Below are positions 1-8,436 of a stretch of 18,303 bases of DNA, piece by piece; the stretch's first letter is position 1; each line of letters opens with the position of its first letter. Under the pieces are notes generated by a model. That model was given only the letters and a program-made list of their open reading frames with translations. It was not told where the DNA came from and searched no databases. This DNA comes from Anaeromyxobacter_A sp035538735 (GTDB lineage: Bacteria; Myxococcota; Myxococcia; Myxococcales; Anaeromyxobacteraceae), in NCBI GenBank assembly GCA_035538735.1, contig DATLJU010000186.1:1-18303 (forward strand). The letters are read 5' to 3'. A program made the translations under genes and the position numbers.

Positions 1-1
1 G

Positions 2-1072
2 GCGGTCGAGGACGTGAACGCCGCCGGAGGCGTGAACGGCCAGAAGATCGAGGTGGTCATCGAGGACCACCAGGCGAAGAACGCGCTCGCCGCCACGGTG
101 GCCGAGAAGCTCATCACCCAGCAGAAGGTGCTCGTCATGACCGGCGGCCGCGCCTCCGGGCAGGCGATGGAGATCGCGTCCGTCTGCCAGCGCATGAAGA
201 CGCCCTACCTCGTCGACCACCCCTCGGCCGACATGATCACGACGAAGGGGTTCGAGTGGGTGTTCCGCAACAACCCGACGGGCTCCATCTACCCGCAGGC
301 GTTCGACGCCTTCATCTCCGAGGTCCCGGGGGCGATGCCGAAGTCGGCGGCCGTCGTCTACGACAACACGCTCTTCGGCAAGACCATCGCGACGGCGGTG
401 ATGAAGTTCCTCAAGTCGAAGAACGTGCCCATCGTCGCCGACGAGGCGTACCCGGTGAACACGCTCGACTTCAAGCCGATCATGACCAAGGTGAAGGGCA
501 CGAACCCCGACTACCTCCTCATGATGGCCGTCGCCACCACCGACGCCATCCTGCTCACGCGCCACGCCAAGGAGATCGGGGTGGCGCCGCGCGCGTTCGT
601 CGGGTTCGGCGGCGGGTACGGCGTGGCCGACTTCGCGACCCAGCTCGGCCCACAAGCGCAGAATGTGTTCTCCTCCGCGGCCTGGTCGGGGAACCCCAAC
701 GACCCGAAGACGAAGGCCTTCTACGAGAAGTTCCACTCCAGGTACGGCATCTGGCCCAAGGAGCACGAGGTCGAGGGCTACGCCGCCATCCAGATCATCG
801 CGGACGCACTGCGGCGGGCGAAGCTGACCGGCGACGTCGCGCGGGACCGGGACGCGGTCCGGCAGGCGCTGCTCGCCACCGACACGACGACGGTCTTCGG
901 GAAGGTGAAGTTCGGCAACTGGACCGGCCCGACGGGCGACCCGTTCACGAACCAGAACATCTACTCACCCGAGCACTCCGTCCTCGCGCAGTGGAGGGAC
1001 GGCAAGCTGCTCAACGTCTACCCGAAGGCGTACGCGGAGACGGACATGGTCTTCCCCTTGGCGGCCCGCTGA
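2..1072 (+). CDS. livK: Branched-chain amino acid ABC transporter substrate-binding protein (5' end outside window)
   Basis: This is the C-terminal part of a periplasmic type-1 binding protein (Peripla_BP_6 / leucine-binding protein family) that captures amino acids, amides or aromatic acids for the permease encoded just downstream. The reading frame is open to the left edge, and the first visible residues match the family motif near the N-terminus (D-V-N-A-A-G-G-V-N-G-Q-K), so the signal peptide and roughly 50-70 residues are missing. The GTG at position 14 lies inside this motif and is not the real start. The C-terminal lobe has the usual pattern: EGYAAIQIIADALRRA followed by a region ending in MVFPLAAR. 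The gene ends 12 bp before livH. The family is certain. The substrate cannot be read from sequence, because Liv-type systems also carry urea, amides and aromatic acids. Confidence 0.93.
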   Translation, partial: AVEDVNAAGGVNGQKIEVVIEDHQAKNALAATVAEKLITQQKVLVMTGGRASGQAMEIASVCQRMKTPYLVDHPSADMITTKGFEWVFRNNPTGSIYPQAFDAFISEVPGAMPKSAAVVYDNTLFGKTIATAVMKFLKSKNVPIVADEAYPVNTLDFKPIMTKVKGTNPDYLLMMAVATTDAILLTRHAKEIGVAPRAFVGFGGGYGVADFATQLGPQAQNVFSSAAWSGNPNDPKTKAFYEKFHSRYGIWPKEHEVEGYAAIQIIADALRRAKLTGDVARDRDAVRQALLATDTTTVFGKVKFGNWTGPTGDPFTNQNIYSPEHSVLAQWRDGKLLNVYPKAYAETDMVFPLAAR

Positions 1073-1084
1073 CGACCCTTCGCC

Positions 1085-1948
1085 TTGGAGACCTTCGCGC
1101 AGGCGGTGGTGAGCGGCGTCCTGACCGGCACGCTGTACGCCATGATCGGGATCGGGCTCACCATCGTCTTCGGGGTCATGCGCATCATCAACATCGCCCA
1201 CGGCGAGATGGTGATGCTCGGGATGTTCGGGGCGTACTGGGGACAGACGCTCTGGAAGCTCGACCCGTTCCTGTCGCTGCTGCTGTGGACGCCGCTCATG
1301 TTCCTCGCCGGCGTCCTCGTCTACCGGCTCCTCGTCCGCCCCATCCTCGGCGGTGGGGAGCTCAACACGCTGCTCTACACGGCCGGGCTCTCGCTCCTCG
1401 TCGCGAACGTGGCGCTGCTGCTCTGGAGCGGCGACTACCGCACCATCAGCCTGTCCTACGGCGCGACGCCGCTCCGGCCGCTCGGGCTCTCCGTGGCGGC
1501 GCCGCTCGCCATCGCGTTCGCGGTGGCGCTCGGTTTGACCGGGGCGCTGTGGGCGTTCCTGGCCCGCACCAACCTCGGGCGCGCCATCCGCGCCACCAGC
1601 CAGAACGCCGAGGCGGCCGTCCTCATGGGCGTCGACGTGGAGCGGGTGGCGCTCGTCACGTTCGGCCTCGGCACCGCGCTCGCCGGCGCCGCCGGCGTGC
1701 TCCTCGCGCCGTCGCTCTACCTCTACCCGACGGTCGGCGAGCTCCTCATCGTGAAGTGCTTCGTGGTGGTCGTGCTGGGAGGCCTCGGGTCAGTGCCGGG
1801 CGCCATCGCCGGCGGCCTCCTGCTCGGCGTGGTCGAGTCGCTCGGGGCGGTGTACGTCTCCGCCGCCTACAAGGACGGGATCGGCTTCGCGCTCTTCCTG
1901 GCGGTGCTTCTCTACCGGCCCTCCGGGCTGTTCGGGGTCGGCCGGTGA
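1085..1948 (+). CDS. livH: Branched-chain amino acid ABC transporter permease LivH
   Basis: Inner-membrane permease of the HAAT family, one half of the translocation pore with LivM. The 287-residue length is normal. The N-terminal block (ALYAMIGIGL-like helix, then FGVMRIINIAHGEMVMLGMFGAY) is the hallmark LivH motif, and about eight hydrophobic segments follow, with the conserved VVVLGGLGSVPGAIAGGLLLGVVES stretch near the C-terminus (two overlapping glycine-rich helices). The start is a TTG at 1085 with no clear Shine-Dalgarno. It is preferred because METFAQAVVSGVLTG aligns with the start of other LivH proteins, whereas the next candidate (GTG near 1108) would cut into the first helix. Weak initiation 12 bp after livK suggests translational coupling. 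The stop overlaps the livM start (GTGA). Confidence 0.95.
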   Translation: METFAQAVVSGVLTGTLYAMIGIGLTIVFGVMRIINIAHGEMVMLGMFGAYWGQTLWKLDPFLSLLLWTPLMFLAGVLVYRLLVRPILGGGELNTLLYTAGLSLLVANVALLLWSGDYRTISLSYGATPLRPLGLSVAAPLAIAFAVALGLTGALWAFLARTNLGRAIRATSQNAEAAVLMGVDVERVALVTFGLGTALAGAAGVLLAPSLYLYPTVGELLIVKCFVVVVLGGLGSVPGAIAGGLLLGVVESLGAVYVSAAYKDGIGFALFLAVLLYRPSGLFGVGR

Positions 1949-2922
1949 GGCGCGCCCTGCCCTGGGTCGTCGGGGTGGCCGCGGCCCTGGCGCCGCTCGC
2001 GCTCGGCGATCCGTTCCTGCTCCACGTCTGCATCCTCGTGCTCATGTGGACGCTGCTCGGCGCCGCCTGGAACGTGCTGGGCGGCTTCGCCGGACAGGTG
2101 TCCTTCGGCCACGCCGCGCTGTTCGGCGTGGGCGCCTACGCCACGATGATCCTGTACCTCAAGCTCGGCGTGGCGCCCTGGTGGGGGATCCTGCTCGGCG
2201 GCGCGCTGGCCGCGGCGGCGTCGCTGCCGGTCGGGCTCGTCTGCTTTCGCTTGCGCGGGCCCTACTTCTCGCTCGCCACGCTGGCGGTGGCCGAGCTGTT
2301 CCGGTTGCTCGCGCTCAACTGGGAGTCCCTGACGAACGGGCCGGTCGGCTTCCTCATCACCGCGCTGCCGCAGATCGCGCCGTTCGGGCACCCCGTCGAC
2401 TGGGAGTCGAAGGCGACGTTCTACGTGATGGCGGCGCTGCTCGCGGCCGGCGCCCTCGCCGCGACCGCCTGGCTCAAGCGCTCGCGCCTCGGCGCCTACC
2501 TCGTGGCGGTGCGAGAGGACGAGGACGCGGCGGAGGCGGTCGGCATCGACACGGTCCGAGCCAAGTCGGTCACCTTGGCGTTGTCCGCCTTCCTGGCCGG
2601 CCTCGGCGGAGGGTTCTACGCGCTCTACTTCCGGTACATCGATCCCGACGCGGTGCTCCAGATCGGGCTCTCGATCGAGATGGTCTTCATCGCGGTGGTG
2701 GGCGGGCTCGGCACCGTCGGCGGGCCGCTCGTCGGCGCCCTGTTCCTGACCGTGCTCGGCGAGACGATGCGGCATCGACTGCAGGTCGGTCACCTCGTCG
2801 TGTACGGCGCGTTCATGATGCTCGTCATCCGCTTCATGCCGGAGGGGCTGTGGGGCCGCGCCCACCGGCTCTTCGTCGCGGTCCAGGCGCGGAGGAGCAA
2901 ACATGCCGCTCTTGGAGGTTGA
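1945..2922 (+). CDS. livM: Branched-chain amino acid ABC transporter permease LivM
   Basis: Second inner-membrane permease subunit (325 aa), partner of LivH. The signature GGFAGQVSFGHAALFGVGAYA appears after the first two helices (about residues 47-67), and the typical cytoplasmic loop AVREDEDAAEAVGIDT occurs in the second half, followed by the conserved helices containing VVGGLGTVGGPLVGA. The GTG start at 1945 overlaps the livH stop as GTGA, the classic coupled arrangement. The frame is open far upstream (to about 256) but only the part from 1945 has the family sequence, so the longer frame is a GC artefact. The end overlaps livG by 20 bp. The livG ribosome binding site lies inside the last livM codons. 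Confidence 0.95.
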   Translation: MRRALPWVVGVAAALAPLALGDPFLLHVCILVLMWTLLGAAWNVLGGFAGQVSFGHAALFGVGAYATMILYLKLGVAPWWGILLGGALAAAASLPVGLVCFRLRGPYFSLATLAVAELFRLLALNWESLTNGPVGFLITALPQIAPFGHPVDWESKATFYVMAALLAAGALAATAWLKRSRLGAYLVAVREDEDAAEAVGIDTVRAKSVTLALSAFLAGLGGGFYALYFRYIDPDAVLQIGLSIEMVFIAVVGGLGTVGGPLVGALFLTVLGETMRHRLQVGHLVVYGAFMMLVIRFMPEGLWGRAHRLFVAVQARRSKHAALGG

Positions 2923-3622
2923 GCGCCTGACGCGCCACTTCGGCGGGCTGCGCGCGGTGGGGGATCTGTCGTTCACCGTGCGCGAGGGCGAGATCCTCGC
3001 CCTCATCGGGCCTAACGGGGCGGGCAAGACGACCGTGTTCAACCTCGTCACCGGCTTCGTCCGCCCCTCGGCGGGCGACGTCCGCCTCGACGGGGCGAGC
3101 GTGATCGGGCTGCGCCCGCACGCCGTCGCCCGGCGAGGCATCGCCCGGACTTTCCAGATCGTGAAGCCGTTCCCGGGCCTCACCGTGCGCGAGAACGCGA
3201 CGCTGGCGGCGTTCCTCCGCCACCACGCCCGCCGCGACGCCGAGGCGGCCGCGGTGGCGGTGCTGGAGCGCGTCGGGCTCGGCGCGCGCGCCGACCGGCT
3301 GGCGAGCTCGCTCACCCTCGTCGATCAGAAGCGGCTCGAGCTCGCGAAGGCGCTCGCCACCGAGCCGCGGCTCGTGCTGCTGGACGAGCCCATGGGGGGG
3401 CTCAACCCGAGCGAGGTAGACGTCGCCGCCGAGCTCGTGAAGTCGATCCGCCAGCGCGGGGTGACCGTGGTGCTGGTCGAGCACGTCATGAAGGCGGTGA
3501 TGCGCGTCTCGGACCGGGTGGTGGTGCTCCACCACGGGGAGAAGATCGCGGACGGCGCGCCGTCCGAGGTCGTCAAGGACCCGGCGGTGATCGCCGCCTA
3601 CTTCGGGAAGCGGGCCGCGTGA
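2903..3622 (+). CDS. livG: Branched-chain amino acid ABC transporter ATPase LivG
   Basis: Cytoplasmic ATPase subunit (239 aa) that energises the LivH/LivM pore. Walker A is GPNGAGKT (residues 36-43), the Q-loop is around Q85, Walker B is LVLLDE (157-162) and the switch histidine is H194 in LVEHVMKAV. The ABC signature is not the usual LSGGQ or LSYGQ: the matching place reads LTLVDQKRLELAKAL (137-151). A similar LTLADRKRLE form is known in a LivG subgroup, so this is unlikely to mean loss of function. The ATG at 2903 has a strong GGAGGAG Shine-Dalgarno (2891-2897). Its TGA stop overlaps the livF ATG (TGATG). A seven-G run at 3394-3400 encodes M-G-G just after Walker B. Confidence 0.95.
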   Translation: MPLLEVERLTRHFGGLRAVGDLSFTVREGEILALIGPNGAGKTTVFNLVTGFVRPSAGDVRLDGASVIGLRPHAVARRGIARTFQIVKPFPGLTVRENATLAAFLRHHARRDAEAAAVAVLERVGLGARADRLASSLTLVDQKRLELAKALATEPRLVLLDEPMGGLNPSEVDVAAELVKSIRQRGVTVVLVEHVMKAVMRVSDRVVVLHHGEKIADGAPSEVVKDPAVIAAYFGKRAA

Positions 3623-4326
3623 TGCTCCAGGTCGAGCAGCTCCACGTCGCGTACGGCGAGGTGACGGCGCTGTGGAGCGCCACCTTCGACGTGCGCGAGG
3701 GCGAGATCGCGGCACTGGTGGGAGCGAACGGCGCGGGGAAGACGACCACCTTGAAGGCGATTTCGGGGCTGCTCCCGGCCCGGGGCGGCGCGATCACCCT
3801 CCAGGGCGCGCGCCTCGACGGCCTGCCGCCGCCGGAGATCGTGGCGCGCGGAGTGGTCCACGTGCCGGAGGGCCGCAAGCTCTTCCCCGGGATGACGGTC
3901 CGCGACAACCTGCTCATGGGCGGCTACGCGCGGTCGGCCCGACCGCACCAGGGGGCGCGTCTGGAGCAGGTCTTCGAGATCTTCCCGCGCCTGCGCGAGC
4001 GATCGCGGCAGGTCGCCGGGACGCTCTCCGGGGGCGAGCAGCAGATGGTCGCCATCGGCCGCGGCCTCATGGCAGGGCCGCGCGTGCTCATGATGGACGA
4101 GCCTTCGCTCGGGCTCGCGCCGATCATGGTGGACGAGATGTTCCGCATCATCCAGGAGATCAACCACTCCGGGGTGACCGTGCTGCTCGTCGAGCAGAAC
4201 ACGGAGCACGCCCTCGCCATCGCTCACCGCGCCTTCGTCCTCGAGTCGGGCCGGGTGGTGCTCTCCGGCACCGGCGCGGAGCTGCTCGCGAGCCCCCAGG
4301 TGCGCGAAGCCTATCTCGGGATGTGA
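3622..4326 (+). CDS. livF: Branched-chain amino acid ABC transporter ATPase LivF
   Basis: Second ATPase subunit (234 aa), forming the nucleotide-binding heterodimer with LivG. Walker A is GANGAGKT (34-41), the signature is a standard LSGGEQQ (135-141), and Walker B is VLMMDE (155-160). The switch position is a glutamine (LLVEQN, Q192), as is usual for LivF rather than a defect. The ATG at 3622 overlaps the livG stop. A GTG at 3619 in the same frame is possible and would add one residue. This is the last gene of the K-H-M-G-F operon; the next gene on this strand is unrelated and 168 bp away, with a hairpin in between. Confidence 0.95.
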   Translation: MLQVEQLHVAYGEVTALWSATFDVREGEIAALVGANGAGKTTTLKAISGLLPARGGAITLQGARLDGLPPPEIVARGVVHVPEGRKLFPGMTVRDNLLMGGYARSARPHQGARLEQVFEIFPRLRERSRQVAGTLSGGEQQMVAIGRGLMAGPRVLMMDEPSLGLAPIMVDEMFRIIQEINHSGVTVLLVEQNTEHALAIAHRAFVLESGRVVLSGTGAELLASPQVREAYLGM

Positions 4327-4366
4327 GGGCGCCAGCGGTACTGCCGAGACGCCCGCTCTTTTCTTC
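4327..4366 (+). terminator. Possible rho-independent terminator after livF
   Basis: Immediately after the livF stop, GGGCG (4327-4331) can pair with CGCCC (4350-4354), and inside this loop CGG (4336-4338) can pair with CCG (4344-4346). A T-rich stretch (CTCTTTTCTT, 4356-4365) follows. The outer stem is only five pairs and the structure is interrupted, so this is a weak candidate supported mainly by its position at the operon end. Confidence 0.35.
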
Positions 4367-4494
4367 CCTGACCGCTCCACGGTTCGGGCGCCCAGACTCT
4401 TCGCGGGCCAGCGACGCCCTGGAGGCACCGACGCTCGAGAGCACCCGATGGGTTCACGGCACAACGTCCGGAGGTGCCGCGGGATCAAGGTGTC

Positions 4495-5925
4495 GTGACC
4501 GTCACGTCGGCCATCGCGCGGAGGGCGCTCGCGGTCGCGCTCCTCGCGGCCTGCGGCCAGCCCGCGGCAACCATCGACACAGTGAGGTTTTCTTCCAATC
4601 CCAACTCCGTGCTCGCCGAGCGCGTCGACGTGTCCACACGCGGCGCGAGCACGGTCCATGTCGTGTGGTGGGCGGGTGACGGTATCCAGCACGAAACCCC
4701 GCCGGTCCCCGTGCCGGCTTCGGGCAGCGTCACGCTCGACGTCCTCGGGCTCGCCGCCTCGACGGCCTACCAGGCGCAAGTGGTGGCGGAAGCGTCCACC
4801 GGAAGCACTCGTTCCGCCACCACGAGTTTCACGACCGGTCCGTTGCCACCCGCGCTGGCAGGGATCAGCCTCGAGGTCTCGGGCACGCCTCCTGACTCCT
4901 ACGTTCTCGTCGACCTGCTGAACTCGATGAACCCCGGCGCCCTCGTCGCGTTCGACGGCGCCGGTACCATGCGCTGGTACAAGCTGTTCGACGGGCCCTC
5001 TCCGGTCGTGGAGGCCAAGCAGCTCGCGAGCGGCAACTACCTCGCCTTCGTCGGGTCGGCGACGCTCTCATCGAGCGGCGGCAGCTACATGGAGGTCACG
5101 CCATCCGGGGACGTCGTCCGAGCCTTCGTCGCGGCGCCGCCGCTCATGTCTGACGACCACGAGGGGCTCCTCACCGCCGAGGCCATGCCAGCCGAGCGGG
5201 CGCACCTGCTCGGATACGACACGCAGACGGTCGACCTCTCTCCGGTCGGCGTCAGCGGGACGGGGGCCGTGGTCGGCCACTCCCTGCAGCGCCTCCTCCC
5301 GACCGGAGAGGCCGAGTTCAGCTGGAGCAGCTGGGACCACATCGGATTGGACGAATGGATCGATCCGATCGTGCCTGGCCAATACGCGGGCTCCGATTTC
5401 GACCACCCGAACTCGATCGACATCGACCCCAACGGCAATTACCTGGTGTCCTTCCGCAACCTGGATTCGATCCTTCTCATCGACTCGCACACCGGTGACG
5501 TGCTCTGGAGGCTCGGTGGAAAGCGAAGCGACTTCACCTTCGTCGGCGACCCGCTGAACGGCTTCTCGGGTCAGCATTGCGTCCGGTTCCTCCTCGACGG
5601 GAACATCCTCCTTCTCGACAACGGGAGCCTCCACGATCCCCCGCTCACGCGAGCCGTGGAGTACGCGCTCGATCCCGTGGCACACACCGCGCGACTGGTC
5701 TGGGAGTTTCGTCCTCCGGTGCCGGTCTTCAACGCGTTCACGGGGTCGGCCCTGCGCGACTCGGCTGGCAGCACGTGGGTTGGGCTCTCCTACTCCGGCG
5801 TCATCTACCGCGTGGGAGCAGACGGGACCATCTCGTGGAAGGCCACCCTCACCGAGGGCGGCCAGCCGCCCCTCTTCTATCGGGCGGTCCCCGTCCGCTC
5901 GCTCTACCAGTACCTTCCGCCCTGA
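4495..5925 (+). CDS. ASST-family (arylsulfotransferase-like) lipoprotein
   Basis: Predicted exported lipoprotein of 476 aa in the arylsulfotransferase family (ASST / Arylsulfotran_2 beta-propeller). A short basic N-terminus and hydrophobic core end in a lipobox, L-L-A-A-C, with Cys20. Residues 25-115 look like a fibronectin-type Ig-like domain (S-T-A-Y-Q-A-Q-V with T-T-S-F-T-T-G at its end). The propeller follows. The best family match is DHPNSIDIDPNGNYLVSFRN with IDSHTGDVLWRLGG. His304, Arg321 and His361 (in GQHC) sit where E. coli AssT has its active-site His/Arg and the sulfo-accepting His, judged by motif context only. Substrate and real sulfotransferase activity are unknown, and many family members are uncharacterised. 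The GTG at 4495 is chosen for its compact signal peptide and the AAGG at 4487-4490; a GTG at 4474 is the alternative. The stop is 3 bp from the convergent flavoprotein gene. Confidence 0.82.
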   Translation: MTVTSAIARRALAVALLAACGQPAATIDTVRFSSNPNSVLAERVDVSTRGASTVHVVWWAGDGIQHETPPVPVPASGSVTLDVLGLAASTAYQAQVVAEASTGSTRSATTSFTTGPLPPALAGISLEVSGTPPDSYVLVDLLNSMNPGALVAFDGAGTMRWYKLFDGPSPVVEAKQLASGNYLAFVGSATLSSSGGSYMEVTPSGDVVRAFVAAPPLMSDDHEGLLTAEAMPAERAHLLGYDTQTVDLSPVGVSGTGAVVGHSLQRLLPTGEAEFSWSSWDHIGLDEWIDPIVPGQYAGSDFDHPNSIDIDPNGNYLVSFRNLDSILLIDSHTGDVLWRLGGKRSDFTFVGDPLNGFSGQHCVRFLLDGNILLLDNGSLHDPPLTRAVEYALDPVAHTARLVWEFRPPVPVFNAFTGSALRDSAGSTWVGLSYSGVIYRVGADGTISWKATLTEGGQPPLFYRAVPVRSLYQYLPP

Positions 5926-5928
5926 CCA

Positions 5929-7113
5929 TCAGACGACCCGCGCTTCGAGCTCGCGATCGCCGGACTCGCGCTCCAGCGCCTCCAGCAGCTCCACCTCGGC
6001 CGCCATGTGCCGGGCGAGCACGACATGCACCGACTTCGCCTCCTCGAGATCCCAGGCGAAGGACGCGATCCGGTCGGTGACCTCGAAGAGTCCGAGCGCT
6101 GCCGCGTCGCGGCTCGACTGGTACCCGGCGAGCGCGGCGTCGGTGCCCCGCACCACCGCGCGCGCGAGCAGCTCGGCGTCGCGCAACGCGTCGGTGATCC
6201 CGTGCGCCGTGCTCGGGTCCTTGAAGTACCCCGCATCGCCGACGAGCGCCCAGCCCGGCCCCCAGGCGCAGCGCAGGAATCCGCGCACACCAGTGAACGG
6301 CCGCAGTTTGGCGTCGAGCCGGGCCCCTCGAACCGCGGCGGCCAGCTCCGGCGCGGCCTCACCGAGCACGCGGTGGTACGTCGCCTCGATCCCGTCCCGG
6401 AGCTCCGCCGCGAACCGCCGCGGCGGCATCGCGACGAAGGCGCAGACTCGCCCATCGTTCGTGGGGATCGCGCCCGCGCTCACGCCCGGACGGTAGTGCC
6501 AGTGATAGCCCTCGACGTCGAGCCCCGACCAGTAGCCGTAGATCGTCGCCGTCGCATGCAGCCCGGCGCGCTCGACCGGCGCGCCCGCGAGCGCGGCGAC
6601 CCGCGACCGGATCCCATCGGCCCCGATCACGATGCGCGCGGTGGCCGTGCGGCGCTCGCCCGCCGCGTTCACGAGCACCGCGCCCGCCACGCGGCCGGAC
6701 CTGGCTCGGACGAGGTCCACCGCGGTGGTCCCGAACTCCACCTCGGCGCCTGCCGCGCGCGCCGCCTCGACGAGCGCCGGGTCCAGCACGGTCCGGCGTG
6801 GCGCGTACAGGGCGTCGAGACCGTCGCGTGGCTTCACGGGGACGGTGACGACCTCGTCCCCATAGTGGAACGTCGCGGAGCGGACCGCGGGGGTCCGGGC
6901 GGCGATGGCGGGCAGCAACCCCCAGCGGAGCAGCTGCAGGACCCCGCCGCGCATCAGGGCGTGCGTCGAGAGCGTGTCGGCGCCCACCTGCCCGCGGTCG
7001 ACGACGAGCACACGGAGCCCGTCGCGGGCGAGCAACATCGCGGTGGACGCGCCGGCGCAGCGCGCGCCGACGACGATCGCGTCGTAGTCCGGTCGGATGG
7101 ACAGGTCGTTCAT
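5929..7113 (-). CDS. FAD-dependent oxidoreductase (PHBH fold, geranylgeranyl-reductase-like)
   Basis: A 394-aa flavoprotein of the group that contains p-hydroxybenzoate hydroxylase, geranylgeranyl reductase and flavin halogenases. The N-terminal Rossmann motif is AIVVGARCAGAS, followed by the beta-2 acidic end VLVVDRG. The segment DTLSTHALMRGGVLQLLRWGLL is typical of this group. The DG motif is IGADGIRSRVA and the second FAD motif is LVGDAGYFKDPSTAHGITDA. No membrane segment is evident. It should act in the cytosol as a monooxygenase or a reductase of an unsaturated or aromatic lipid-like substrate, which cannot be chosen from sequence. The start ATG at 7113 has GGAG (complement of 7121-7124) seven bases upstream. 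It is the last gene of the osmC operon, 17 bp after the FMO-like gene. Confidence 0.88.
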   Translation of the reverse strand: MNDLSIRPDYDAIVVGARCAGASTAMLLARDGLRVLVVDRGQVGADTLSTHALMRGGVLQLLRWGLLPAIAARTPAVRSATFHYGDEVVTVPVKPRDGLDALYAPRRTVLDPALVEAARAAGAEVEFGTTAVDLVRARSGRVAGAVLVNAAGERRTATARIVIGADGIRSRVAALAGAPVERAGLHATATIYGYWSGLDVEGYHWHYRPGVSAGAIPTNDGRVCAFVAMPPRRFAAELRDGIEATYHRVLGEAAPELAAAVRGARLDAKLRPFTGVRGFLRCAWGPGWALVGDAGYFKDPSTAHGITDALRDAELLARAVVRGTDAALAGYQSSRDAAALGLFEVTDRIASFAWDLEEAKSVHVVLARHMAAEVELLEALERESGDRELEARVV

Positions 7114-7130
7114 GGTGGGTCTCCGTGCCG

Positions 7131-8375
7131 TCAGGCGGCTCCTCGCCGGGGACGTTCCAGGTGACGCGCGAGATGGCCGGCGAGGTCGCGCGCGTCGGCG
7201 CCGACGCCGTCGAGGAAGCTCGAGTTGCGGCGCCGGAGGAAGTGCAGCCCGAGCACGTAGAGCCCCGGCTCCGGCGTGACCCCTCCCGAATGACGGATCT
7301 CTCCGCGTACATCGAGCACGGGGAGGCGCAGCCACGGGTAGCGCCGCCGGTACCCCGTGGCCCACAGGACGGTGCGAATTCCCTCGGCGCGGAGGTCGAG
7401 CGAGGTCGGCGGCACGGGAACGGGCATCGGATGCACCGGCTCGGGCGCGGTGCCGTCCGCGAGACCCGAGCGCTCGGCGTGGTCGTCGATCCGGCGCAGC
7501 AGCCGCGCCAGCTTGCCCTCCGCGGCGGCGACCGACTCCGCGAGGTCGTTCGCGAGGTGCACTCGCCCATCTTCCACGCCGACGACGCGGCCGGTGAGCC
7601 GGATGCCGGCGGCGCGCAGGACGCCGAGGTCGATCGACCGGTGGTCCTCGCTGCCGATCAGCTGCAGCGAAGGCTGGCGCCGCGACGCCTCGAGATCGGC
7701 GACCTGAGCGGCCGTCTCGTCGAGGATCCCGGCGGAGTCGAGCCACCACAGGATGTCGCGTCCGCGATACCGCCGCGGAAGGCGCGTGTGTCTGCCGACC
7801 GCGAGCGTGACCTGGCGCCCCGCGCGCTGGATCTCCTCCGCGAGCTGGACGCCCGTCGACGAGGCCCCGACGACGAGCACGCCCCCGGGGGGCAGCTGGG
7901 CGGGGCGCCGGTAGCGCGTCGGCACCACCTGGGCGACCTCGTGCGTGAGGCCCGCCGCCAGCGGGGGGACGAACGGAGCGTCGCAGTAGCCGGTCGCGAC
8001 GACCACCGCTGCGGCGCTCCACTGGCCGCGGTCGGTCGTGACACCGAACCCGGCGCCATCGCGGGCGACCCTCGTGACGGAGACGCCACTCTCGACGGGG
8101 GCGCCGAACGAGCGCGCGTAGCCGTCGAGGTAGCCGACCACCTCGCCGCGCGTCATGAACCCCTCCCGATCACGGCCGCGGTACGACCAGCCCGGAAGCC
8201 GCGCCTGCCAGCGCGGCGTGAGCAGCCGCAGCGAATCCCAGCGCTCGGAACGCCACCGCTCGGCGACGCGCCCGCGCTCCAGGACCACGTGGTCGATGCC
8301 GCGTTCGGCGAGGCAGCGGCTCATGGCGAGCCCGGCCTGCCCGCCGCCGATGACGACGACGTCCGTGCTTCTCAT
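7131..8375 (-). CDS. FMO-like NAD(P)/FAD-binding oxidoreductase (CzcO/Baeyer-Villiger-like)
   Basis: A 414-aa two-dinucleotide-binding flavoprotein. The FAD motif is VVIGGGQAGLAMS (G10, G12, G15). The FMO-type segment RWDSLRLLTPRWQARLPG follows at about 45-62. The NADPH motif is VVGASSTGVQLAEE (G170, S172, G175), and two ATGY motifs (127-130 and near the C-terminal third) link the domains. This layout matches flavin-containing monooxygenases and the so-called CzcO or K+-transport flavoproteins, which oxygenate small lipophilic or heteroatom compounds. The full FMO fingerprint FxGxxxHxxxY is not seen, so the exact subclass is open. The ATG at 8375 has AGGAG (complement of 8382-8386) six bases upstream. 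It lies 61 bp after osmC and 17 bp before the next flavoprotein, implying cotranscription. Confidence 0.88.
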   Translation of the reverse strand: MRSTDVVVIGGGQAGLAMSRCLAERGIDHVVLERGRVAERWRSERWDSLRLLTPRWQARLPGWSYRGRDREGFMTRGEVVGYLDGYARSFGAPVESGVSVTRVARDGAGFGVTTDRGQWSAAAVVVATGYCDAPFVPPLAAGLTHEVAQVVPTRYRRPAQLPPGGVLVVGASSTGVQLAEEIQRAGRQVTLAVGRHTRLPRRYRGRDILWWLDSAGILDETAAQVADLEASRRQPSLQLIGSEDHRSIDLGVLRAAGIRLTGRVVGVEDGRVHLANDLAESVAAAEGKLARLLRRIDDHAERSGLADGTAPEPVHPMPVPVPPTSLDLRAEGIRTVLWATGYRRRYPWLRLPVLDVRGEIRHSGGVTPEPGLYVLGLHFLRRRNSSFLDGVGADARDLAGHLARHLERPRRGAA

Positions 8376-8436
8376 CGCTCGCTCCTGGTGGGGGCTCGCC
8401 GGCTGCCGCGCCGCGCGCGCGACCGGCGAGCGAGGT

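Noticed and set aside
256..1944. Long plus-strand open frame continuous with livM that would give an 888-aa protein
   Set aside because: It overlaps livK and livH in another frame and is Arg/Gly/Pro-rich with no family motif. Only the part from 1945 is real LivM.
1912..3315. 467-aa minus-strand frame over livM/livG
   Set aside because: Antisense shadow of well-conserved transporter genes; no recognisable protein features.
7114..8022. Upstream extension of the FAD oxidoreductase frame to 697 aa
   Set aside because: It overlaps the FMO-like gene in another frame and has no domain; the ATG at 7113 has a good ribosome site directly before the Rossmann fold.
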